Below, one piece after another: positions 6,853 through 13,483 of a stretch of 13,512 nt of DNA (its first letter is position 1; the number at the start of each line of letters is the position of its first letter). Position numbers and translations under genes: made by a program. Below the pieces are notes generated by a model. It was given only the letters and a program-made list of their open reading frames with translations, searched no databases and was not told where the DNA came from. The DNA comes from Moraxella equi. Lineage in GTDB: Bacteria > Pseudomonadota > Gammaproteobacteria > Pseudomonadales > Moraxellaceae. Where the stretch lies: NCBI RefSeq assembly GCF_002027555.1, contig NZ_MXAP01000104.1, positions 1 through 13,512 of the forward strand. Reading direction: 5' to 3'.

Positions 6853-7232
6853 TAGAACATCACCCACACAAAGGACGCAATAATCAAGGCAAATGCGATA
6901 ACAAAGCTCACAATCGCCGCCGTCTTACCTGATTTGAACTCTTCGTTCATGCCAAGGTCAGCAAGTAAATGCTTAACTCCCATGACAAAATGGTAAGCGG
7001 TCGCCGCCACAAAAATCCACGCCACAAACCTAAGGGCGATATTGTTTAGCACCGTCTCAAACCCTTCTGGCGATGACAGTGATGTCTGTAAAATACACAG
7101 CATGACAGGCACAAGTAAAAACAGCACAATGCCTGATACACGGTGCAAAATAGAAGCCATAGCGATTGGGGACTTTGAGTTCACCGCAATCACTTGGCTT
7201 AGGGGTAAGTTAATCGGTCGGTTATCTTTCAC
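6852..7232 (-). CDS. sdhC: Succinate dehydrogenase cytochrome b556 subunit C
   Basis: First gene of sdhCDAB; with SdhD it forms the membrane anchor carrying heme b and part of the quinone site. It starts with GTG at 7232: AAGGA lies 9 nt upstream and an in-frame TAA just before it rules out any earlier start. 126 residues (E. coli 129). N-terminal RPINLPL matches the family's RPVNLDL. ASILHRVSG carries S27, H30 and R31 at the same numbers as the E. coli quinone-site residues. H81 in AYHFVMGVKHL is the expected axial heme ligand. Three transmembrane helices lie at about 31-51, 68-89 and 104-126. A candidate promoter lies about 90 nt upstream. Confidence 0.95.
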   Translation of the reverse strand: MKDNRPINLPLSQVIAVNSKSPIAMASILHRVSGIVLFLLVPVMLCILQTSLSSPEGFETVLNNIALRFVAWIFVAATAYHFVMGVKHLLADLGMNEEFKSGKTAAIVSFVIAFALIIASFVWVMF

Positions 7233-7318
7233 GAGCGGGCGTCCTTATCAAAATGAGCCGTACAAAACGAACAAGACGGCAAGGAGAGCTGGCTTTTTGG
7301 GTGATTTTTGCCACAATT

Positions 7319-7347
7319 AAAATACAAAACGGCCTTTCAATTGTAAA
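7319..7347 (-). promoter_or_regulatory. Candidate sigma-70 promoter for sdhCDAB
   Basis: On the minus strand TTTACA (7347-7342), then exactly 17 nt, then TATTTT (7324-7319). A start near 7312 would give a leader of about 80 nt before the GTG of sdhC. It is the best-spaced pair upstream of sdhC. Strength and control are unknown. Confidence 0.55.
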
Positions 7348-7478
7348 ATTAAAAACTTAAAATATCGGTTTTGGTTTTAATCTGCCAAATCTAGTAAATC
7401 ACTCTAAATGATTTGGCATGAGTATATTAAAGATATTTTAAATTTTTAAACGCAAAAAATCACACCGTCAGGCTGTCT

Positions 7479-7580
7479 TTAAAATAAGAAGTCTGAACAC
7501 AGCGTTAAATCAATGTCGCTTGTGTCACGCAGTGTCAGCGTGCCAAGCAACCATGCAAAAGCCATCAGGCTTAAACACAT
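7479..7580 (-). CDS. Doubtful 33-residue small ORF upstream of sdhC
   Basis: An ATG at 7580 opens a 33-codon frame starting MCLSLMAFAWLLGTLTL, which is hydrophobic like a signal peptide, and ending in SDFLF. It has no Shine-Dalgarno, and it lies upstream of the sdhC promoter candidate, so it would not be in the sdh leader from that promoter. Its composition differs from the A+T-rich surroundings. A chance frame is quite possible. Confidence 0.18.
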   Translation of the reverse strand: MCLSLMAFAWLLGTLTLRDTSDIDLTLCSDFLF

Positions 7581-8059
7581 CGCTACTTTTACTTTTACAA
7601 ATCATTAAAACTCTTTAATCTCTTGAACCCTTGTCCAAACAGCACATTTGAGAACATTTATCAGTAAAATTTCGCAGACTTTTACCAAACTTTTTATTAA
7701 ATTTTTTGTGAAATTATCAAAAAAACTTATTACAAAATTCATCAAATGTCGTGTTACCCTATTGACAATGAAATTGATTATCGTTTTTTTAAAATGACCT
7801 GCCAAGTTAAACAGATAAATTATAAAACGCTTGAACAAATTTTACAAACAAAATTACAACTTTTATGTAACTGGCGTCAAATTTTTTGCCAAAATTTTAA
7901 CCACTTTGACGATAATATTGTTACAAAATATGTCAAGAAAACCCGTATGATGACTAAGGCTTTTACGATTTGGGCGGTTCGGGAAAACTGGACTTGGACA
8001 AAAAAGTGAATGAGTGTAAGGGCTTGGGGGATTAATTACAATTTTTTAAGGAATTTATC

Positions 8060-8110
8060 ATGCTAGGGCTTGTAAGTTTGGCAAAGTTTTTGTATCATCA
8101 TGATACTTGA
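8060..8110 (+). CDS. Doubtful 16-residue small ORF upstream of gltA
   Basis: AAGGAA, 6-7 nt, then an ATG at 8060 encoding MLGLVSLAKFLYHHDT and a stop at 8108-8110. The ribosome-binding site is good. However, the best gltA promoter lies inside this frame, so it could be read only from an upstream promoter. It may be chance or the start of a decayed gene. Confidence 0.2.
   Translation: MLGLVSLAKFLYHHDT
8070..8098 (+). promoter_or_regulatory. Candidate sigma-70 promoter for gltA
   Basis: TTGTAA (8070-8075), 17 nt, TATCAT (8093-8098). This is the best-matching and best-spaced pair upstream of gltA. Transcription would start near 8105 and give a leader of about 200 nt. The -10 lies inside the 15-bp palindrome at 8092-8106. 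Confidence 0.55.
8092..8106. promoter_or_regulatory. 15-bp perfect palindromic operator candidate at the gltA promoter
   Basis: GTATCATCATGATAC is a perfect inverted repeat (7-bp arms around a single C). It covers the -10 and the predicted start of the gltA promoter, the usual position for a repressor of a helix-turn-helix family. The regulator is not identifiable from the sequence. Confidence 0.5.
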
Positions 8111-8304
8111 TGGCGATGATGAGCAATATGCCTTTGCTTTGGCAAACGGACGCACGTTGCAAGGAATTCAGCGACCAACAAGACCAAGGACATCATGCTC
8201 GGCTACCTGCCAGCATGCAAATTCACAATGCCAAATTAGCCCAAACCAAGCAGGATAAGGCTTTTGGGTCAGGATTTAGGCACCATTAAATTAAGGTTAT
8301 TATT
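8105..8304 (+). promoter_or_regulatory. Long structured gltA leader, possibly containing decayed coding sequence
   Basis: About 200 nt between the predicted transcription start and gltA. Hairpins visible: TTTGC-TTTG-GCAAA at about 8132-8145, and CATGCT(C)GG...CCAGCATG at 8194-8217 (8 bp with one bulged C). The base composition is coding-like. One frame from the ATG at 8100 reads MILDGDDEQYAFALANGR, and a second frame from 8171 reads ATNKTKDIMLGYLPACKF up to a stop at 8237-8239, as if a gene had been frameshifted. No family recognised. No known riboswitch class was recognised. Confidence 0.35.
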
Positions 8305-9582
8305 ATGACACAACAAGTGAAATTAGTCGTTGATGGCACGGAATATGAAATGCCAGTCCTAGAATCTACCTTGGGTCGCCCTGTACTAGACGTGACCGCG
8401 GTCAATAAAGCAGGTTTTTGGACGTATGACCCTGGTTTCATGGCAACTGCCCCCGTAGAATCTGCCCTAACTTATATCGATGGCGACAAAGGCGAGCTTT
8501 TGCACCGTGGCTATGCCATTGACGATTTGGCGGACAATGCTGACTACCTAGAAGTCTGCTACGCCCTACTCTATGGCGACTTGCCAAATGCCGAAGAAAA
8601 AGACAAATTCTACACACGCATCAATGAGCACATGGCAGTGCATGACCAACTGCGTAAGTTCTTTGAAGGTTTCCGCCGTGACGCTCACCCGATGGCGATT
8701 ATGATTGGTGTGGTCGGTGCGTTGTCTGCCTTCTATCACAACCATCTAGACATCTCTGACGCTGACCACCGTGATGACACGGCTGTGGACTTGATTGCCA
8801 AGGTGCCAACCCTTGCCGCCATGAGCTACAAATACTCTATCGGTCAGCCATTCATGTATCCACGCAAAGATTTTAGCTATGCTGAAAACTTCCTATACAT
8901 GATGTTCGCAACACCCGGTGACGTGGATTATAAACCAAATCCTGTACTGGTCAAAGCCATGGATAAAATCTTTACCCTGCACGCTGACCACGAACAAAAC
9001 GCATCGACTTCTACCGTACGTCTAGCAGGCTCAACAGGTGCCAACCCATACGCCTGTATCGCATCAGGTATCGCAGCTCTATGGGGGCCATCACACGGTG
9101 GTGCCAACGAAGCGGTACTTACCATGCTAGATGAGATTGGTTCGGTTGAGAACGTTGCTCCGTTCATGGAAAAAGTTAAGACCAAAGAAGCCAAGCTCAT
9201 GGGCTTTGGGCACCGTGTTTATAAGAATTTTGACCCCCGTGCCAAAGTGATGAAAGAGACCTGTGATGAAGTGTTGGGTGCCTTGGGCGTAAATGACCCC
9301 AAACTACAACTGGCGATGGAACTAGAAAAAATCGCTCTGTCTGACCAATACTTCATTGACCGTAAACTATATCCAAACGTAGACTTCTACTCTGGCATCA
9401 TCCTAAAAGCCATTGGCATCCCAACGTCTATGTTCACTGTTATCTTTGCCCTAGCTCGTACCGCAGGCTGGATTGCTCACTGGACAGAAATGCACTCAGA
9501 AGCATTCAAAATCGGTCGTCCACGTCAGCGTTATGTGGGTGAAAAACACCGTGCTTTTGTTAAAGTTGAAGACCGCAAATAA
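8305..9582 (+). CDS. gltA: Citrate synthase (type II, hexameric class)
   Basis: Condenses oxaloacetate with acetyl-CoA to citrate, the entry step of the TCA cycle, in the cytoplasm. 425 residues (E. coli 427); the ATG at 8305 has AAGG about 8 nt upstream. The N-terminal [17 protein letters not shown] is the small beta domain of the Gram-negative, NADH-sensitive hexameric class. The catalytic triad is intact: H264 in [11 protein letters not shown]303 in [15 protein letters not shown] and D360 in [25 protein letters not shown] (226-243) is the conserved oxaloacetate-side segment. The C-terminal [10 protein letters not shown] is typical. It is monocistronic by appearance, with its own promoter candidate and a strong terminator, and is divergent from sdhCDAB, as is common in gammaproteobacteria. 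Confidence 0.98.
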   Translation: MTQQVKLVVDGTEYEMPVLESTLGRPVLDVTAVNKAGFWTYDPGFMATAPVESALTYIDGDKGELLHRGYAIDDLADNADYLEVCYALLYGDLPNAEEKDKFYTRINEHMAVHDQLRKFFEGFRRDAHPMAIMIGVVGALSAFYHNHLDISDADHRDDTAVDLIAKVPTLAAMSYKYSIGQPFMYPRKDFSYAENFLYMMFATPGDVDYKPNPVLVKAMDKIFTLHADHEQNASTSTVRLAGSTGANPYACIASGIAALWGPSHGGANEAVLTMLDEIGSVENVAPFMEKVKTKEAKLMGFGHRVYKNFDPRAKVMKETCDEVLGALGVNDPKLQLAMELEKIALSDQYFIDRKLYPNVDFYSGIILKAIGIPTSMFTVIFALARTAGWIAHWTEMHSEAFKIGRPRQRYVGEKHRAFVKVEDRK

Positions 9583-9607
9583 TCCTGTCTTTTAACAAAT
9601 GACCATA

Positions 9608-9636
9608 AAATCCCCCAAGTGATTGGGGGATTTTTT
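9608..9636 (+). terminator. Intrinsic terminator of gltA
   Basis: AAATCCCCCAA (9608-9618) and TTGGGGGATTT (9623-9633) form a perfect 11-bp stem with a GTGA loop, ending in a six-T run (9631-9636). It lies 26 nt after the gltA stop and only 15 nt before the next start codon. The stem core nearly matches that of the his attenuator terminator at 11043-11074. Confidence 0.92.
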
Positions 9637-9650
9637 ACAAGACCATCATC

Positions 9651-10664
9651 ATGAATAACCGCTTATCTGCTCATCTTGCCAAGCAAAACATCGTTTTTTC
9701 ACTTCAACGTTATGGTATAGACGCCCTAAACTTTATGGCGTTAGGTCTGTTTGGCACGCTGATTTTGGGGCTTATTTTAAAAAACATGGGTATATGGCTA
9801 TCCATGCCGTGGCTTGTTGATGTCGGCAGTCAAGCCCAAAGCATGATGAGTGTTGCCATTGGCGTGGGTGTGGCATACGGCATTAAGGCACCGCCTTTGG
9901 TCATGCTTGCTTGTACCACGGTCGGATTCATGGGGGCAAGCCCGATAGGGGCATTGGTCGCTGTCATCATAGCAGCAGAGTGTGGCAAATTCGTCCATCG
10001 CACCACGCCACTTGACATCATCGTCACGCCCCTGACTACCCTACTCACAGGGGCAGTCGTCGCCCACACCCTAAGCCCACTCATCTCATCTACTCTCATG
10101 AGCGTCTCTGATGTCATCACATGGGCGATGGGACTTAGCCCCATCATCATGAGCATGATAGTGGCGGTCGTCATGGGCGTGCTACTGACCTTACCTGTAT
10201 CAAGTGCCGCCATCGCCATCAGTTTGGGGCTAAGCGGTCTTGGGGCAGGGGCTGCCACCGTGGGCTGTGTCGCCCAAATGATAGGCTTCGCGGTCATGAG
10301 TCACAAGGACAACGGCATAGGCACGGTACTCGCCTGCGGTCTGGGGACAAGCATGATACAACTGCCCAATCTCGTCAAAAATCCCAAACTGTGGCTGCCA
10401 CCCATCTTGACAGGGGCAATCCTAGCTCCCTTTGCCACAGTCATGTTTGGCATGCAAAACATCCCAAGCGGGGCAGGCATGGGAACAAGCGGACTGGTCG
10501 GGCAGATTGGCACGCTTGATGTTATGGGGACATCTGCCGATGTCTGGATGCTGATTGGGGCATTTCATTTTGTCCTGCCTGCGGTGCTGTGCTGGCTGAT
10601 TTATCGGTTTTTTGTCAAAATGACATGGATAAAAGATGGCGATTTGCGACTTGATAAATCATAG
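9651..10664 (+). CDS. PTS EIIC-like membrane protein (PTS_EIIC_2 type)
   Basis: 337 residues and very hydrophobic, with about nine or ten membrane segments. Conserved-looking pieces are FSLQRYGIDALNFMALGLF near the N-terminus, VAYGIKAPPLVMLA, GASPIGALVAVIIAAECGK, TPLDIIVTPLTTLLTG (about 118-133) and the Gly-rich IPSGAGMGTSGLVGQIG. This pattern fits the PTS_EIIC_2 family of phosphotransferase permease-like proteins. No EIIA or EIIB domain is fused or adjacent, so sugar phosphorylation cannot be assumed; the substrate is unknown. There is no Shine-Dalgarno before the ATG at 9651, and the gltA terminator ends 14 nt upstream, leaving no room for its own promoter. Expression therefore needs read-through or a promoter inside gltA. 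A 129-bp inverted-repeat element follows its stop. Confidence 0.82.
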   Translation: MNNRLSAHLAKQNIVFSLQRYGIDALNFMALGLFGTLILGLILKNMGIWLSMPWLVDVGSQAQSMMSVAIGVGVAYGIKAPPLVMLACTTVGFMGASPIGALVAVIIAAECGKFVHRTTPLDIIVTPLTTLLTGAVVAHTLSPLISSTLMSVSDVITWAMGLSPIIMSMIVAVVMGVLLTLPVSSAAIAISLGLSGLGAGAATVGCVAQMIGFAVMSHKDNGIGTVLACGLGTSMIQLPNLVKNPKLWLPPILTGAILAPFATVMFGMQNIPSGAGMGTSGLVGQIGTLDVMGTSADVWMLIGAFHFVLPAVLCWLIYRFFVKMTWIKDGDLRLDKS

Positions 10665-10671
10665 AGCACTA

Positions 10672-10800
10672 GGGCGTGCCTGCCCTTTATAACAACTATC
10701 TACAATTTTAAAATTTTTAGAAGTAAATCAACCGTTTTTGCATGAAAAATGGGCAATTTTTCCTATTTTTCATGGCAAATACAAAAGGCAGGCACACCCC
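10672..10800. repeat. MITE-like 129-bp element with terminal inverted repeats and internal hairpin
   Basis: The left end GGGCGTGCCTGCCCTTTATA and the right end, read on the other strand, GGGTGTGCCTGCCTTTTGTA match at 17 of 20 positions. Inside is a second inverted repeat, CATGAAAAAT (10741-10750) with ATTTTTCATG (10765-10774), perfect over 10 bp and extendable with a one-base bulge. There is no coding capacity and the interior is A+T-rich. No convincing target-site duplication is visible. It may be a small non-autonomous element, or a long hairpin acting as the transcript end for the EIIC-like gene. Confidence 0.5.
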
Positions 10801-10849
10801 ACTCCCATCATCAATTTAAAAAATACCAAACATTTTGCAAAAATAACGC

Positions 10850-10878
10850 TTGCCATTTAGCAAAAAATACCTTATGAT
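10850..10878 (+). promoter_or_regulatory. Histidine operon promoter
   Basis: TTGCCA (10850-10855), exactly 17 nt, TATGAT (10873-10878). Each hexamer matches the sigma-70 consensus at 5 of 6 positions. Transcription would start near 10885, leaving a 20-30 nt untranslated leader before the His-rich peptide. Confidence 0.78.
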
Positions 10879-10915
10879 AACGCCTGTATTCAAAACTTTT
10901 CATATGTTATCCGCC

Positions 10916-10957
10916 ATGACGACAATTAGCCTACACCATCATCACCATCATTCCTAA
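10916..10957 (+). CDS. hisL: his operon leader peptide
   Basis: Encodes MTTISLHHHHHHS with six consecutive His codons (10934-10951: CAC CAT CAT CAC CAT CAT) and stops at 10955-10957. An in-frame ATG at 10904 would give MLSAMTTISLHHHHHHS instead. Neither start has a clear Shine-Dalgarno. A run of His codons between a strong promoter and mutually exclusive hairpins just before hisG is the signature of his attenuation; E. coli HisL has seven. The leader senses histidyl-tRNA charging through ribosome stalling. It is too short for routine gene finding. Confidence 0.92.
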   Translation: MTTISLHHHHHHS

Positions 10958-10958
10958 G

Positions 10959-10993
10959 ATTCTTTTAGGCGTGTGGTTGTCGCCCAAAAGAAT
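10959..10993 (+). promoter_or_regulatory. First hairpin of the his attenuator
   Basis: Arms 10959-10971 (ATTCTTTTAGGCG) and 10981-10993 (CGCCCAAAAGAAT) pair over 13 positions with one A-C mismatch and a 9-nt loop. The 5' arm begins just after the hisL stop, so a ribosome at the stop codon would cover it while one stalled at the first His codons would not. This makes it sensitive to ribosome position. Confidence 0.7.
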
Positions 10994-11042
10994 GCAAAGT
11001 TCGGGGGCAGGCAAAACACAGATAATATTGGCATTTACTTGC

Positions 11043-11074
11043 AAGCCCCCAAGATGATTGGGGGCTTTTGTTTT
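11043..11074 (+). terminator. his attenuator terminator
   Basis: AAGCCCCCAA (11043-11052) and TTGGGGGCTT (11058-11067) form a perfect 10-bp stem with a GATGA loop, followed by TTTTGTTTT. It lies after the leader peptide and 41 nt before hisG. Its 5' arm can instead pair with GGGGGC at 11003-11008, the antiterminator. Confidence 0.9.
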
Positions 11075-11115
11075 GCGTGCTGTTTATAATATTTAAAAAA
11101 ATCTTTGGAGAAATC

Positions 11116-12021
11116 ATGTCAAACCCTAATGTAGACCGTCTAAAAATCGCCATTCAAAAATCAGGTCGCCTAAGCGATGACTGCCAAGAGTTGCTACGAG
11201 CCTGCGGTATCAAATTTCACTACAACAAAGACCGCCTAATCGTCTATGCCAAAAATCAGCCCATTGAGCTACTTCGGGTGCGAGACGATGACATTCCCGC
11301 CCTTGTGTTTGACGGTGTGGCGGATTTGGGTTTTGTGGGCGAAAATGTGCTGGACGAATGTCAGCTTGACCGCCAAAACAAGGGCGAGATTGCCAGCTTT
11401 AACAAACTTAAAGTCTTTGAATTTGGCGAATGTCGTCTGTCGCTTGCCGTACCAAAAGACTTTGATTACAGGGGACTTAACAGCCTAAACAACGCACGCA
11501 TTGCCACAAGCTACCCCAACCTTCTAAAAGCCTATATGGACAAAAATGCCGTCCCCTTCAAAAACTGCCTACTCACAGGCTCGGTAGAAGTCGCCCCCAG
11601 TGCAGGGATAGCGACTGCCATTTGCGATTTGGTATCGTCTGGGGCAACCTTAGAAGCCAACGGCTTAAAAGAAGTGGAAGTCATCTACCGCTCCAAAGCC
11701 TGTCTAATCGGCAAAAGCGAACCATTGTCCTTTGATAAACAACAACTGGTTGATAAACTTCTAACTCGAATGACAGGCGTAGAACAAGCCAAAGAAAGCA
11801 AATACATTATGCTCCACGCCCCCAAAGACAAACTGCCTGAGATTGTCAAACTTCTGCCCTGTGCCGAAAATCCGACCATTTTGCCCCTTGCCCAAGATGA
11901 CGGCAAAGTGGCGGTGCATATCGTCAGCCAAGAAACGCTGTTTTGGGAAACAATGGAAAATTTAAAAGCAATGGGGGCAAGCTCTATCTTAGTATTACCC
12001 ATTGAAAAAATGATGTTGTAA
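11116..12021 (+). CDS. hisG: ATP phosphoribosyltransferase, long form
   Basis: First step of histidine synthesis: ATP plus PRPP gives phosphoribosyl-ATP; feedback-inhibited by histidine. The start is the ATG at 11116 with TTGGAG five nt upstream (301 residues); the frame continues upstream only through the attenuator. [33 protein letters not shown] and [29 protein letters not shown] (PRPP-site region, about 156-184) form the catalytic domains. The last about 80 residues ([14 protein letters not shown] to [12 protein letters not shown]) are the ACT-like regulatory domain. This is therefore the long, self-regulated HisG, as in E. coli (299 residues), and no HisZ partner is needed. As I recall, Acinetobacter-type relatives use the short HisG with HisZ, so the long form together with an attenuator is notable. 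It is first in the operon, followed by hisD. Confidence 0.97.
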   Translation: MSNPNVDRLKIAIQKSGRLSDDCQELLRACGIKFHYNKDRLIVYAKNQPIELLRVRDDDIPALVFDGVADLGFVGENVLDECQLDRQNKGEIASFNKLKVFEFGECRLSLAVPKDFDYRGLNSLNNARIATSYPNLLKAYMDKNAVPFKNCLLTGSVEVAPSAGIATAICDLVSSGATLEANGLKEVEVIYRSKACLIGKSEPLSFDKQQLVDKLLTRMTGVEQAKESKYIMLHAPKDKLPEIVKLLPCAENPTILPLAQDDGKVAVHIVSQETLFWETMENLKAMGASSILVLPIEKMML

Positions 12022-12023
12022 TG

Positions 12024-12136
12024 GCGGTCTGCCAACCAAGCATTATTGCCAAAGGGCATTCGTCAAACTCGCTTGTAGTACTACTTGTACAACTTCGCTC
12101 GTTTTCCTAGCACTAATCGCTTGGTTGATTGACCGC
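12024..12136. repeat. 113-bp inverted-repeat element between hisG and hisD
   Basis: The left end has GCGGTC-tgc-CAACCAAGC (12024-12041) and the right end GCTTGGTTG-att-GACCGC (12119-12136): 15 complementary pairs with a 3-by-3 internal loop. The interior includes GTAGTACTAC and no coding frame. It begins 2 nt after the hisG stop and fills most of an otherwise unusual 178-nt gap inside an operon. It looks like an inserted small dispersed element or an mRNA-stabilising hairpin. No clear target duplication is visible. Confidence 0.5.
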
Positions 12137-12199
12137 TAACCACTTGCAAAACCCAACACCCAAGCCATTATACAAATTACTGATTTTAAAGAGAAAATT

Positions 12200-13483
12200 A
12201 TGCAAACCTTAATCTGGAAAAATCTAAACCAAGCCGAACGCCAAACCGCCCTAACTCGCCCTGCCCAAACGCTTGGTGATGAAATCAGCCAAATTGTGGC
12301 GGATATAAAAAATCAAGTGCAAAATCAAGGAGATACCGCTCTGTTTGCCCTTGCCGAAAAGTTTGATAAAGTCAAATTGGACAGCCTAAAAATCGCCCCA
12401 AGCGAACTTGACAACGCCCAAAACACCTTATCAGACGAACTTAAATCCGCCATTAACACCGCCTACACCAACATTCACAAATTTCACACCGCCCAAATCC
12501 CCACGCCGATTGATACCCAGACAATGGCAGGTGTTCGCTGTCAGGTAACGACTCGCCCGATTGAAAAGGTAGGCTTATACATTCCTGCTGGCTCTGCCCC
12601 TTTGTTTTCAACGGTGTTAATGCTTGCCATTCCTGCCAAAATCGCAGGGTGCAAAAAAATCGTCCTTTGCTCACCCGCCCCGATTTGTGCCGAAATCTTA
12701 TACACCGCCAAACGCTGTGGCGTGGATGAAATCTTTGCCGTAGGCGGTGCAGGGGCGATTTGTGCAATGGCGTACGGCACAGAGAGCGTCCCCAAAGTGG
12801 ACAAAATCTTTGGGCCGGGCAACGCCTTTGTGACCGAAGCCAAACGCCAAGTGCTACTGACAGGCACCGCCATTGATATGCCCGCAGGCCCATCGGAAGT
12901 GCTTGTCATTGCCGATGAATTTGCCAACCCTGCCTTTGTGGCAAGCGACCTTTTGTCGCAAGCCGAACACGGAGCGGACAGCCAAGTGATTTTGCTCACC
13001 GATAGTGGGGACTTAGCCGATAAAGTTCTGAGCGAAATTGACAACCAATTACAAACGTTCCCCCGAGCCGAAACTGCCAAGCAAGCCCTTGCCAAAAGTC
13101 GTATCATCATCACAGATAACCTGCAAGAATGTGTAGCAATTTCAAATACTTATGCCCCCGAACATCTCATTATCAACACCGAAAACCCCCGTCAATATCT
13201 GGACGACATCGCCCACGCAGGCTCAGTATTTTTGGGGGCGTACACCCCTGAAAGTATGGGCGACTACGCCAGTGGCACCAACCACACCTTGCCGACTTAT
13301 GGCTATGCCCGCACCCAGTCATCGCTTGGCTTGGCGGACTTTTATAAACGAATGACGGTACAAGAATTGTCCATTGACGGTTTTAAAAATTTGGCGAACA
13401 CCGTTGCAATAATGGCAAGTGCCGAGCAATTGGACGCTCATAAATTGGCGGTAGAAGTGCGGTTAAAAGAGTTGGGCGAATAA
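12200..13483 (+). CDS. hisD: Histidinol dehydrogenase
   Basis: Catalyses the last two steps of histidine synthesis, oxidising L-histidinol to L-histidine with two NAD+, as a zinc-dependent homodimer. 427 residues (E. coli 434); the ATG at 12200 has an AAAGAGAA purine stretch upstream. [28 protein letters not shown] (124-151) and KIFGPGN (202-208) are family signatures. Zinc ligands are present: Q254 and H257 in SQAEHG, D355 in MGDYASG and H414 in DAHKL. Catalytic E321-H322 is in APEHL. It follows hisG across the inverted-repeat element. The stop is 29 nt before the window end, so further his genes probably continue to the right. Codons near the 3' end include AAGTGCGGT (13455-13463), a Haemophilus uptake core. 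Confidence 0.97.
   Translation: MQTLIWKNLNQAERQTALTRPAQTLGDEISQIVADIKNQVQNQGDTALFALAEKFDKVKLDSLKIAPSELDNAQNTLSDELKSAINTAYTNIHKFHTAQIPTPIDTQTMAGVRCQVTTRPIEKVGLYIPAGSAPLFSTVLMLAIPAKIAGCKKIVLCSPAPICAEILYTAKRCGVDEIFAVGGAGAICAMAYGTESVPKVDKIFGPGNAFVTEAKRQVLLTGTAIDMPAGPSEVLVIADEFANPAFVASDLLSQAEHGADSQVILLTDSGDLADKVLSEIDNQLQTFPRAETAKQALAKSRIIITDNLQECVAISNTYAPEHLIINTENPRQYLDDIAHAGSVFLGAYTPESMGDYASGTNHTLPTYGYARTQSSLGLADFYKRMTVQELSIDGFKNLANTVAIMASAEQLDAHKLAVEVRLKELGE
13455..13463 (+). other. Haemophilus-type DNA uptake sequence core inside hisD
   Basis: AAGTGCGGT is the exact 9-nt core of the H. influenzae uptake sequence, followed by the A+T-rich TAAAAGAG that resembles the flanking part of the extended motif. 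It lies in the codons for EVRLKE near the hisD end. A second perfect core is in the sdhB terminator (3723-3731, minus strand). By chance one would expect about 0.1 copy in this window on both strands. Confidence 0.6.

Larger units (their letters stand above)
7233..8304. other. Long intergenic region between divergent sdhC and gltA
   Basis: 1072 nt with no convincing protein gene. It holds the sdhC promoter (7319-7347), a possible 33-codon frame (7479-7580, minus), a very A+T-rich stretch (about 7600-7960) with several weak promoter-like hexamers and an inverted repeat CGTCAAA/TTTGACG (7875-7881, 7905-7911), a 16-codon ORF (8060-8110), the gltA promoter and palindrome (8070-8106), and a less A+T-rich leader of about 200 nt before gltA. 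Composition changes visibly near 8105: the last 200 nt look like structured RNA or decayed coding DNA, whereas the preceding part looks like typical A+T-rich promoter DNA. Confidence 0.7.
10801..11115 (+). promoter_or_regulatory. Histidine operon leader region with transcription attenuator
   Basis: The whole stretch before hisG is a regulatory leader. In order: promoter (10850-10878), His-rich leader peptide (10904 or 10916 to 10957), a pause-type hairpin with arms 10959-10971 and 10981-10993 (13 pairs, one mismatch), an antiterminator GGGGGC 11003-11008 plus GCAA 11011-11014 pairing with TTGC 11039-11042 plus GCCCCC 11045-11050, and a terminator 11043-11074. GCCCCC cannot be in both structures, so the leader has two states. 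Ribosome stalling on the His codons is expected to favour read-through when charged histidyl-tRNA is low, as in enteric his operons. Confidence 0.88.

Noticed and set aside
7762..7767. Perfect TTGACA as a gltA -35
   Set aside because: No acceptable -10 hexamer at 16-18 nt; the pair at 8070-8098 is better spaced and nearer the gene.
7746..8009. 87-codon plus-strand frame in the sdhC-gltA gap
   Set aside because: No Shine-Dalgarno, very A+T-rich, low-complexity residue content and no recognisable motif; consistent with chance in promoter DNA.
9830..10297. 155-codon frame antisense to the EIIC-like gene
   Set aside because: Composition is the mirror of the hydrophobic sense gene (runs of Met, Thr and Ala); no independent signals.
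12541..13113. 190-codon frame antisense to hisD
   Set aside because: Lies wholly inside hisD, whose catalytic and zinc residues are intact; an antisense shadow.
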